NCBI RefSeq assembly: GCF_000156235.1
Contig: NZ_DS996805.1
Span: 248,001-312,000 of the forward strand
Reading direction: 5' to 3'
From: Pseudovibrio sp000156235
GTDB lineage: Bacteria; Pseudomonadota; Alphaproteobacteria; Rhizobiales; Stappiaceae
DNA: 64,000 nt
The notes below the pieces were generated by a model that saw nothing but the letters and a program-made list of their open reading frames with translations, did not search any database and was not told where the DNA came from. The position numbers and the translations under genes are program-made. Of the stretch, positions 46,927-54,870 are shown piece after piece (the first letter of the stretch is position 1; every line of letters starts with the position of its first letter).

Positions 46927-47961
46927 ATGGATGTGCTGCGAATTCTGAAAGGTCCGATCTGGGCTGTTGATGCATTGATGGGGCAGAAGTCCTTTAAAAA
47001 GAACCCGATTATCGGCAGCCGCTGGCTGAACGAGCGCGGGTTTTATCTCAAACGCGTTGCCTGGGCGGAGCGGATGGCAGCGCTGCGCAGGAGGCAGATG
47101 GCGCATTTCCTGACTGATGAAGACCGGGCGTTCTTCCATCGCAATGGCTATCTGGTGAAAGAGAGCTTCCTGCCTTCTGAAGTTTTGAAGCGGGTTCAGG
47201 ACGAGATTGCCACCCGCGAGTTTGCTGCAAGCGAAATGCGGCAGGGAAAAACGGTGACGCGATTTATCGGGTTGCCGCCCTCCGTTTTGAAGGAACTGCC
47301 GGGCTTGCAGCAGGTGGTTCATGACCCGTTCCTGCAAAAGGCGATGCGTTATGTGGCCTCTTATAATGCGGATCCAATCCTGTTTTTGCATGCGGTTTTG
47401 TGGGATCTGGACAAGACACAGAAAGACCCGCAGACGGATTTTCACATTGATACCTTCCACGCCACCTCCAAATGCTGGCTGTTTTTAAAGGATGTAGAGG
47501 CAGAAGATGGGCCGTTTCATTACGTGCCGGGCTCTCATCGCTATACGCCTGAACGACGGGAATGGGAGTTCGATCAAAGCCTTGATGCAGTTCATCATAG
47601 CGATGGCATGCATGCAGCGGGCTCATTCCGGGCAAGTGAAAGGACAATTCGCAAATTGGGATATGGCGAGCCCGTGAGTTTTGCGGTGCCAGCTAACACG
47701 CTGGTGATTGCGGATACGCACGGCTTCCACCGCCGGGGTATTGCAACACGCCCGGGTGTTCGTCTCGGTCTTTTCGGAGATCTGCGCCGCTCACCGTACT
47801 TTCCATGGTCAGGGCTGGACGCACGCTCACTGCCAGGCATCAAGGGTAGGCAGTCAGAGATTTATACGGCCTATCTGAACTTCAGGAGCAAACTGACAGG
47901 TAAATCCAGCCACCATCGGGAGGTCGGACACGTAAAGATCGACGCGCCGCCGGTGTTGTGA
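46927..47961 (+). CDS. Phytanoyl-CoA dioxygenase (PhyH)-family protein
   Basis: About 344 residues from ATG 46927; a frame starting at 46852 is possible but less likely. Fe(II)/2-oxoglutarate oxygenase features: H173-x-D175 in TDFHIDTFHAT, KDVEAEDGPFHYVPGSHRYTPE, and a distal histidine in ADTHGFHRRG (about 268) followed by an arginine. Substrates of bacterial PhyH proteins are diverse. An N-terminal ~55-residue extension is basic. It is divergent from the putative nuclease. No operon partner is visible. Confidence 0.8.
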   Translation: MDVLRILKGPIWAVDALMGQKSFKKNPIIGSRWLNERGFYLKRVAWAERMAALRRRQMAHFLTDEDRAFFHRNGYLVKESFLPSEVLKRVQDEIATREFAASEMRQGKTVTRFIGLPPSVLKELPGLQQVVHDPFLQKAMRYVASYNADPILFLHAVLWDLDKTQKDPQTDFHIDTFHATSKCWLFLKDVEAEDGPFHYVPGSHRYTPERREWEFDQSLDAVHHSDGMHAAGSFRASERTIRKLGYGEPVSFAVPANTLVIADTHGFHRRGIATRPGVRLGLFGDLRRSPYFPWSGLDARSLPGIKGRQSEIYTAYLNFRSKLTGKSSHHREVGHVKIDAPPVL

Positions 47962-48029
47962 GAAGGCGAGCGACATTGTTCGCGCAGAGCGCGCTGATTA
48001 GCCAAACTATCGATGTCAGGAAGAAAAAA

Positions 48030-48103
48030 TGGAGGCCTCTGCCGGAATCGAACCGGCGTACACGGATTTGCAATCCGCTGCGTCACCACTCCGCCAAGAG
48101 GCC
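48030..48103 (-). tRNA. tRNA-Cys (GCA)
   Basis: 74 bases with encoded CCA. Acceptor GGCCTCT/AGAGGCC, anticodon loop TTGCAAA giving GCA, and T-loop GGTTCGATTCC. Confidence 0.96.
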
Positions 48104-48404
48104 CCGTGTGGTGTGAGAGGGCTTTTCTGATATTTGGGGCGGATAGTCAAGCGGGCAATTTCAATTCTGGTATCACTCTTGTGTAAAACACCGAAATCTA
48201 TGGGGTTTACCTGAGCGCGTGAATTTCTGAGTTGCACATGACCTTTGTCAAATTTCTTCGAAAAAGCTCATATTTGCATTGCAAAATTGAAAAATGGAAA
48301 AACAACAGAGGGTACTGTTTATTTTTACGGATGTGGCAGCTTGTGTTTGTGAAGCATGAGCGATATTTCTCAGCCAAAGAATCTTGCGAGACAGTGAGGA
48401 CAGG
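48104..48404. other. Intergenic region upstream of the isoaspartyl methyltransferase-like gene
   Basis: About 300 bases. It holds the tRNA-Cys promoter (leftward) and the promoter of the following rightward gene, and becomes AT-rich after 48230. No distinct element seen. Confidence 0.5.
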
Positions 48405-49064
48405 ATGGTCAACTTCGCGGAACAAAGAACACTGATGGTCGATAATCAGCTGCGGACCAATGATATTACAGACCTGCGCATTATTGGTGCGATGGGTAAG
48501 GTGCCTCGCGAAAAGTTCGTTCCGGAAAACCAGCAGGAGTTGGCTTACATCGATGAAGATGTGTCCGTAGATGAAAACGGTGAGCGCAAAATGCTCAAGC
48601 CGCACATCTTTGGCCGTCTTGTTCAGCTGGCTGACATTACAGACAAAGACGTTGTTCTGGTTGTTGGTGCTGCCTCCGGTTACGGTGTGGCAGTTGTTTC
48701 TTACCTTGCTGAATCCGTTGTTGGTCTTGAGGTTGATGTGGCGCTTTCTGAAGCTGCCTCTGCGAATCTTGAGCAGCTGGGTATTGAAAACGCAGCGGTG
48801 ATTGATGGCGATCTGGCGAAGGGCTATGCGGCTGACGCGCCTTACGATGTTATTCTGGTCAACGGTTCTGTTGAGCAGCTGCCTGAAGCTTTGACTGCGC
48901 AGATGAAAGACGAAGGTCGTCTGGTTGTGGTTGAGGGTGAAAGCAATGCAGGTGTTGCGAAGCTTTACACCAAGTCCGGCGGTAATGTGAGTTCACGCTT
49001 TGCATTTAACGCGCATGCAAGTGCGCTGCCAGGCTTTGAGAAGCCGGAAGTCTTTGAATTTTAA
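48405..49064 (+). CDS. Protein-L-isoaspartate O-methyltransferase-like protein
   Basis: 219 residues from ATG 48405, with GAGGACAGG just before. Pcm-like layout: VDNQLRTNDITDLRIIGAMGKVPREKFVPENQQELAYIDEDV at the N-terminus and the SAM-binding glycine loop VLVVGAASGYGVAVVSYLA. In Rhizobiales this gene typically precedes tolC, as here. The SAM motif reads GAASGYG rather than the canonical GxGSGY, so activity on isoaspartate is not certain. Confidence 0.87.
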   Translation: MVNFAEQRTLMVDNQLRTNDITDLRIIGAMGKVPREKFVPENQQELAYIDEDVSVDENGERKMLKPHIFGRLVQLADITDKDVVLVVGAASGYGVAVVSYLAESVVGLEVDVALSEAASANLEQLGIENAAVIDGDLAKGYAADAPYDVILVNGSVEQLPEALTAQMKDEGRLVVVEGESNAGVAKLYTKSGGNVSSRFAFNAHASALPGFEKPEVFEF

Positions 49065-49092
49065 TTGAGTTCACGCTCAGCGAGCTGAAATG

Positions 49093-49119
49093 AGGCGAGG
49101 GGAAACCTTCGCCTTTTTT
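49093..49119 (+). terminator. Rho-independent terminator
   Basis: AGGCGAGG pairs with CCTTCGCCT (one bulge) around GGAAA, then T6. It ends the methyltransferase-like transcript and so uncouples it from tolC. Confidence 0.8.
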
Positions 49120-49524
49120 GTTTTTCTGTGAAAAGTTGAAATGAGTTTACCTTTTCGTGACGTGAATTACAGTTTTCTGGTCACGCAGGTTTAAAGCACT
49201 CCCAACTCCGGTGGGGTAAAATAGGAACTGCGGGCTGCTGCTGCCATTTGCTTTGATGATGTAGAGATATCCACGTCTCAATCATTGGGCGAAAAAACGG
49301 TAGTAAAATCTTAATGGTTCTATTAGTGTGCCTCCGGGGAATGATATTCTGCATTCGGGCTAGTTAGATTTCTGGATAAGATGTTGCTGGTTCGTCGCAG
49401 TATTTATTTTTTTTCCAAAATCGGTTTGATCGCCGGTTTCGGAAAACGCCGAATAAGTTATACCTTTCGGCGAACGTGTTGGGTTTGCGGTTCGTAAGAT
49501 TGACCCTTGTTTGAGGCATTAAAA
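49120..49524. other. Intergenic region upstream of the TolC-family gene
   Basis: About 400 bases, AT-rich with a T-run at 49405-49416. It should contain the promoter of the outer-membrane efflux gene. No repeat or ORF identified. Confidence 0.5.
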
Positions 49525-50892
49525 GTGGTTTCTCGAAAAACGTTAGCGGGTGCAGTTGCAGTAGTCGGCTTGCTTGTAAGTGCTCAAGGCGCGAATGCTC
49601 TCTCTATTAAAGAGGCATTGGCTGCCACCTATCAGAATAACCCGACATTGAACGCAGCACGCGCGCAACTTCGTGCGACAGATGAAGGCGTGCCGCAGGC
49701 ATTGGCTGGTTGGCGTCCGACCATCACTGCAACTGGTGAATATGGTTACCAATGGCGAGAAGCTCAGGGGAATTACCAAAACTTCAATCAGTACTCTTTG
49801 TCTGTGACGGCTACTCAGCCGCTCTTTCGTGGTTTTAGAACAGTAAACTCCACACGTCAGGCTGAGGCTATTGTTCGTGCACAGCGCGAAGATCTTCGTT
49901 TTGCCGAGCAAACGGCTCTGTTTCAAGCTGCGACAGCCTATATGGATGTCATTCGCGATACGGCTCTTGTTTCTTTGCGTCGGAGCGACTTGAAATTCCA
50001 GGAAGAGCAGGTTCGTGCCTCCAAAGACCGCTTTAATGTGGGTGAAGGTACACGTACTGATGTTTCTCAGGCTGAATCCGGTCGTGCTCGTGCGCAGTCT
50101 GCGCTGAATACCTCTCTGGCAAACCTGAATACAAGCCGTGCTATTTTCCGTCAGGTGATCGGCATTGATCCGAAAAACCTGAGTGCGCGCACCAATATCA
50201 CCAGCTTGCTGCCGAAAACTGTTTCTTCAGCGATCTCCATTGGTCAGGAAGAGCATCCTTCCATTCAGTCTTCTCAGTTCATGGTTGATGCAGCGCAGTT
50301 TGCAGTTAAGACAGCACAAGGTGTTTTGCTACCAACTGCAAATTTGCAGGGATCGCTTAGTTTTAGTGATACCAATCAAACAGCTAACTTGGGTAAGCCT
50401 ACTCGAACAGCTTCGATTTTTGGTCGTGTAAATATCCCGATCTACCAGAATGGTAGTGAGTATTCTGTTGTTCGTCAGGCAAAAGAAGATCTGGGTCGTA
50501 CTGAGATCCTCGTTGATGTTTCCCGTGATAACATTCGCGCGCAGGCGATTTCTTCTTGGGGGCAGCTGAATGCGTCTATCGCATCTATTACAGCGGCTGA
50601 AGCGCAGGTTGCTGCGGCTCGTCTGGCTCTGGAAGGTGTGATTGAAGAGCAGCGCGTTGGTCAGCGTACTACGCTTGACGTTCTGGACACACAGAGTGAT
50701 CTGGTTGATGCGCGCGTTACTCTCGTGACTGCACAGCGTGATCGTGTGGTGGCTGCTTATTCTGTGCTGTCCGCGGTTGGTCGTCTGGATTACGACAGTC
50801 TTGGTTTGACTGGTGCGCGTTATGATCCAACCGAACACTACCGTCTGGTACGTGATAAGTGGATTGGTCTGCGGACCCCGGATGGACGTTAA
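49525..50892 (+). CDS. tolC: TolC-family outer-membrane channel
   Basis: About 455 residues starting at GTG 49525 (GAGG eight bases before); a TTG at 49507 would add six residues and lacks a ribosome site. A signal peptide (GAVAVVGLLVSAQGANA) precedes two outer-membrane efflux repeats: the first begins LSIKEALAATYQNNPTLNAARAQLRATDEGV, the second around ISIGQEEHPSIQSSQFMVDAAQFAVKTAQG. It forms the trimeric exit duct for type I secretion and RND efflux. Inner-membrane partners are elsewhere. Confidence 0.92.
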   Translation: MVSRKTLAGAVAVVGLLVSAQGANALSIKEALAATYQNNPTLNAARAQLRATDEGVPQALAGWRPTITATGEYGYQWREAQGNYQNFNQYSLSVTATQPLFRGFRTVNSTRQAEAIVRAQREDLRFAEQTALFQAATAYMDVIRDTALVSLRRSDLKFQEEQVRASKDRFNVGEGTRTDVSQAESGRARAQSALNTSLANLNTSRAIFRQVIGIDPKNLSARTNITSLLPKTVSSAISIGQEEHPSIQSSQFMVDAAQFAVKTAQGVLLPTANLQGSLSFSDTNQTANLGKPTRTASIFGRVNIPIYQNGSEYSVVRQAKEDLGRTEILVDVSRDNIRAQAISSWGQLNASIASITAAEAQVAAARLALEGVIEEQRVGQRTTLDVLDTQSDLVDARVTLVTAQRDRVVAAYSVLSAVGRLDYDSLGLTGARYDPTEHYRLVRDKWIGLRTPDGR

Positions 50893-50920
50893 GTTCCTCT
50901 GATAAAATGAAATTTTGAAG

Positions 50921-50947
50921 AAGGGAGCCGGTTGCGCTCCCTTTTTT
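50921..50947 (+). terminator. Rho-independent terminator of tolC
   Basis: AAGGGAGC pairs with GCTCCCTT with a seven-base loop, followed by T6. Confidence 0.88.
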
Positions 50948-51114
50948 GTTGCCCGGATTTGCAAGGGTACCAGTTTTCCTTGTGGGAATTGGCGTTTTGC
51001 CCGTTCTGTGGCTGTCAGGTGGGGCGGCTTTTCTCTTATATTTGAGTAAGTATTTATTAATGAACTGAGTCGGAAAGCCGGCGGATTAGACGCGTTTAGA
51101 AGTGGAGTACATAC

Positions 51115-51768
51115 ATGGGAGCTGTTTCTCAAGGTAACGAGCCTTCCATGGAGGATATCCTGAGCTCGATCCGCAAGATTATTTCGGATGACGAAGCGAG
51201 TGGCGCAGAGCAAATGACAGATGCTGCATTAAGTGAAGCGGACGCGGGTCGTGAACTATCACAAGACGATCTGGATAAACTCTTTGACGATGCGCCAGCG
51301 GAAATGGAGCCAGCTCCGGCGCCTGAGCCTGAAGAGGTGAAGGCGGAAGAACCTGAGGTTCTGGAGCTGACACAAAAAGAGAAGATCGAAGAGGAAACCT
51401 CCTCCTTGAAGATGGTTGAGGGCCTTGCAGATGAAGACAAGGACGACGGTGGCGACATCGCGTTTCTTGATCAGCCGGGACCGGAAGCCTTTGGATTGAG
51501 CAGCGCGGAACAGGATGACATTCTTGAACCTGCGGCGGCGACTGCAAAAGATCCTGCTGAAACTCTGATTTCAACGGCAACGGACCAGGTTGTGTCCAAT
51601 GCCTTTAACGGTCTTGCCAACACGGTGCTGTCCAAGAACGCCCGTACGCTGGAGGACCTTGTTGCTGAGATGCTGCGCCCGATGCTGAAAAGCTGGCTCG
51701 ACCAACATCTGCCAAGTGTGGTGGAACGGCTCGTGCGCCAAGAGATCGATCGCATCTCACGGAAATAA
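51115..51768 (+). CDS. PopZ-family (DUF2497) polar organizing protein
   Basis: 217 residues. Conserved termini flank a disordered acidic/proline-rich middle (about 25-120): N-terminal EPSMEDILSSIRKIISDDE and C-terminal TLEDLVAEMLRPMLKSWLDQHLPSVVERLVRQEIDRISRK. In Caulobacter, PopZ anchors chromosome ParB and cell-cycle proteins at the pole; the acidic spacer sets its condensate behaviour. It directly precedes valS, an order common in Rhizobiales. Confidence 0.9.
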   Translation: MGAVSQGNEPSMEDILSSIRKIISDDEASGAEQMTDAALSEADAGRELSQDDLDKLFDDAPAEMEPAPAPEPEEVKAEEPEVLELTQKEKIEEETSSLKMVEGLADEDKDDGGDIAFLDQPGPEAFGLSSAEQDDILEPAAATAKDPAETLISTATDQVVSNAFNGLANTVLSKNARTLEDLVAEMLRPMLKSWLDQHLPSVVERLVRQEIDRISRK

Positions 51769-51975
51769 CTTACCGGGGAGAGGGGCACTCAGTTCCCCTC
51801 ACATCTCCCGGCCTTCATCACTCCCTCTGTGAAAACCTTGTCAAAACCCGTTTGTGGTGTGGGCTGTTTGGGTATTTGTCGCTCAAATATGCTCTGTTAC
51901 TGCATGAAAGGTTGACTTAGGCGAGTGCATCCGATTTACACCAGACAAACTCCATAAGTGGAAGAGCTTTTAGGT

Positions 51976-54813
51976 ATGCTGGATAAAACATATGAGGCGG
52001 CCTCTGTTGAGCCGCGGATTTACGAAGCCTGGGAACAGGCTGACGCCTTTAAGGCAGGTGCGGGCGCAGAAGATGGAGCTGCGACCTACTCAATCGTGAT
52101 TCCGCCGCCAAACGTGACAGGCTCTCTGCATATGGGCCACGCACTCAACAACACCCTGCAGGACATTATGGTTCGCTACCAGCGTATGCGTGGTCGCGAC
52201 GTTCTGTGGCAGCCGGGTATGGACCACGCAGGCATCGCAACGCAGATGGTCGTTGAGCGCCAGATGGCTGCTGACGGTGGTAACATCTCGCGCCGTGATC
52301 TTGGCCGTGAAGCGTTTGTTGAGCGCGTCTGGAAATGGAAAGGTGAGTCCGGCGGGATGATCTTCAACCAGCTCAAGCGCCTTGGTGCGTCTTGTGACTG
52401 GTCCCGTGAGCGTTTCACCATGGATGAGGGTCTTTCCAAGGCCGTTCTGGAAGTCTTTGTTTCCCTTTACAAAGAAAACCTGATTTACAAGGACAAGCGC
52501 CTTGTGAACTGGGATCCTAAGCTTCTGACTGCGATTTCCGATCTGGAAGTTGAGCAGAAGGAAATGCAGGGCAACATGTGGCACTTCCGCTATCCGCTGG
52601 CGGATGGCGTGACCTACCAGCACCCAGTTGCATTTGACGAAGAAGGCAAGGCAACCGAGTTCGAGACTCGCGATTACATCGTGATTGCGACCACTCGTCC
52701 GGAAACCATGCTGGGTGATACGGCTGTTATCGTTCATCCGGATGATGAGCGCTTTAAAGAGCTGCAGGGCAAAGACATCATTCTGCCGCTGGTTGGCCGC
52801 CGTATTCCAATCATTGCTGACGACTATGTTGATCTTGAAACCGGTACAGGCGCGATGAAGGTTACGCCTGCGCACGATTTCAATGACTTTGACATTGGTA
52901 AGCGTCACGATCTGGCACAGATCTCCATTATGGACCGTGAAGCCAACATTGTTCTGCGCGAAGCAGAAGGCTTTATGGACGGTCTGGAGATGACCGACGA
53001 GCTGACCAAGACCCTTGAGACGCTTGAAGGCGTTGAGCGTTTTGCAGCCCGTAAGCTGATTGTTTCCATGCTGGATGAAAAAGGCCTGCTGGATGAGGTT
53101 GTTGACCACCTGAACATGGTTCCACACGGTGACCGTGGTGGTGTGCCGATTGAGCCTATGCTGACCGATCAGTGGTATGTTGATGCCAAGACCATGGCAC
53201 AGCCTGCTATTGCTTCTGTTCGTGAAGGCCGCACCAAGTTTGTTCCTGCAAACTGGGATAAGACCTATTACGAGTGGATGGAAAACATCCAGCCGTGGTG
53301 TATTTCCCGACAGCTGTGGTGGGGACACCGTATCCCTGCGTGGTATGGCCCGGACGGCAAGTTCTTCGTTGAGAAAAGCGAAGAAGAAGCTCTGGCTGCT
53401 GCGGCAGAATTTTACGGTAAGCCTGTTAAGCTGATGGAACAGAACGATGCTCTGGCTGCACATGATGCAGGCGAAGCTGATTTTGTTGCCATGTACCGCG
53501 ATGAAGACGTTCTGGACACCTGGTTCTCTTCTGCTCTGTGGCCGTTCTCCACCATGGGCTGGCCTGACAAAACTGCTGAGCTTGCACGTTACTACCCGAC
53601 GTCCGTTCTGGTAACTGGCTTTGACATCATCTTCTTCTGGGTTGCCCGGATGATGATGATGGGCAACCATTACATGAAGACCGAGCCATTCGACACGGTT
53701 TACATCCACGCCCTCGTTCGTGACGAGAAGGGCGCTAAGATGTCCAAGTCCAAGGGCAACGTGATTGATCCGCTGGCGCTGATTGAAGAGTACGGTGCGG
53801 ATGCACTGCGCTTCACTCTGTCTGCCATGGCTGCTCAGGGTCGCGACATCAAACTGGCGACCTCCCGTGTTGCTGGTTACCGTAACTTTGCGACCAAGCT
53901 TTGGAACGTGTGCCGCTTTGCGGAAATGAACGAGTGTCATGCTGTCGAAGGTTTTGATCCGGCTCTGGTCAAGCAGACTGTGAACCGTTGGATCGTGACT
54001 GAAACCAGCCGCGCTATCCGCGAAGTTTCCGAGGCGATCGACACGTACCGCTTCAACGATGCAGCAGGTGGTGCTTACCGTTTCGTCTGGAACACCTTCT
54101 GTGACTGGTACGTTGAGCTGACCAAGCCGATCTTCTACAGCGATGATGAAGAGGCGAAGGAAGAAGTTCGTGCGACCACTGCTTGGGTTCGCGATGAAAT
54201 TCTGAAGCTTCTGCATCCATTCATGCCGTTCATCACTGAAGAGCTGTGGCAGCGTACTGCTGAAACTGCAGGCTCCAAGCGTGATGAGATGCTGGTTCTG
54301 TCTTCTTGGCCAACTCCGATTGGTGAAGATGAGGAAGCTGCTGCTGAGATCAACTGGCTGATCGACATGATCGTTCAGATCCGCTCCGTTCGTTCTGAAA
54401 TGAACGTTCCTGCGGGCGCGAAGGTTCCTGTTGTTCTTTCCGGTGCTTCCGAGCAGACCAAAGAGCGTTTGGCAATCCACGAAGCTGCGATCATCAAGAA
54501 CGCACGTGCAGAAAGCGTTACCACTGCTGATGAGATCCCGCAGGGTTCTGCTCAGATCGTTGTTGGTGAAGCGACTGTTTGTCTGCCGCTGGCTGGCGTT
54601 ATCGATCTGGATGCGGAAAAGGCACGCCTTGGCAAGTCTCTGGACAAGATCGTTGGTGAACTCACCAAGATCTCCAAGAAGCTGGAAAACGAGCGCTTCC
54701 TTGCAAAAGCTCCTGAAGATGTTGTGGCTGCTGAAAAAGAAAAAGTGGCAGAGCTCGCAGAGCGCAAAGAAAAGATGGAAGCCGCTTTGGAGCGCCTCGC
54801 AGCTCTGGGCTAA
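51976..54813 (+). CDS. valS: Valyl-tRNA synthetase
   Basis: 945 residues from ATG 51976 (MLDKTYEAASVEPRIYEAWE), the usual start; an earlier GTG at 51958 lacks a ribosome site. Class I signatures: HMGH at 52-55 in PPPNVTGSLHMGHALNNT, and KMSKS at 588-592. The CP1 editing domain lies between them, the anticodon-binding domain follows, and the last ~70 residues form the C-terminal coiled coil. A large antisense frame on the other strand is a shadow. Ends at a strong terminator. Confidence 0.97.
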   Translation: MLDKTYEAASVEPRIYEAWEQADAFKAGAGAEDGAATYSIVIPPPNVTGSLHMGHALNNTLQDIMVRYQRMRGRDVLWQPGMDHAGIATQMVVERQMAADGGNISRRDLGREAFVERVWKWKGESGGMIFNQLKRLGASCDWSRERFTMDEGLSKAVLEVFVSLYKENLIYKDKRLVNWDPKLLTAISDLEVEQKEMQGNMWHFRYPLADGVTYQHPVAFDEEGKATEFETRDYIVIATTRPETMLGDTAVIVHPDDERFKELQGKDIILPLVGRRIPIIADDYVDLETGTGAMKVTPAHDFNDFDIGKRHDLAQISIMDREANIVLREAEGFMDGLEMTDELTKTLETLEGVERFAARKLIVSMLDEKGLLDEVVDHLNMVPHGDRGGVPIEPMLTDQWYVDAKTMAQPAIASVREGRTKFVPANWDKTYYEWMENIQPWCISRQLWWGHRIPAWYGPDGKFFVEKSEEEALAAAAEFYGKPVKLMEQNDALAAHDAGEADFVAMYRDEDVLDTWFSSALWPFSTMGWPDKTAELARYYPTSVLVTGFDIIFFWVARMMMMGNHYMKTEPFDTVYIHALVRDEKGAKMSKSKGNVIDPLALIEEYGADALRFTLSAMAAQGRDIKLATSRVAGYRNFATKLWNVCRFAEMNECHAVEGFDPALVKQTVNRWIVTETSRAIREVSEAIDTYRFNDAAGGAYRFVWNTFCDWYVELTKPIFYSDDEEAKEEVRATTAWVRDEILKLLHPFMPFITEELWQRTAETAGSKRDEMLVLSSWPTPIGEDEEAAAEINWLIDMIVQIRSVRSEMNVPAGAKVPVVLSGASEQTKERLAIHEAAIIKNARAESVTTADEIPQGSAQIVVGEATVCLPLAGVIDLDAEKARLGKSLDKIVGELTKISKKLENERFLAKAPEDVVAAEKEKVAELAERKEKMEAALERLAALG

Positions 54814-54838
54814 GGCTCACATCCTTCTTCAAAATTCA

Positions 54839-54867
54839 AAACGCGGCTCCTCGGGGCCGCGTTTTTT
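54839..54867. terminator. Rho-independent terminator between valS and the MscS gene
   Basis: AACGCGGC pairs with GCCGCGTT around a short GC-rich loop, then T6 on the plus strand. T4 on the minus strand makes it usable for the convergent channel gene. Confidence 0.85.
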
Positions 54868-54870
54868 CGT

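Noticed and set aside
52090..54480. A 796-codon open frame antisense to valS
   Set aside because: It is a mirror of a highly biased coding frame; the valS reading has complete tRNA synthetase motifs and the antisense product has none.
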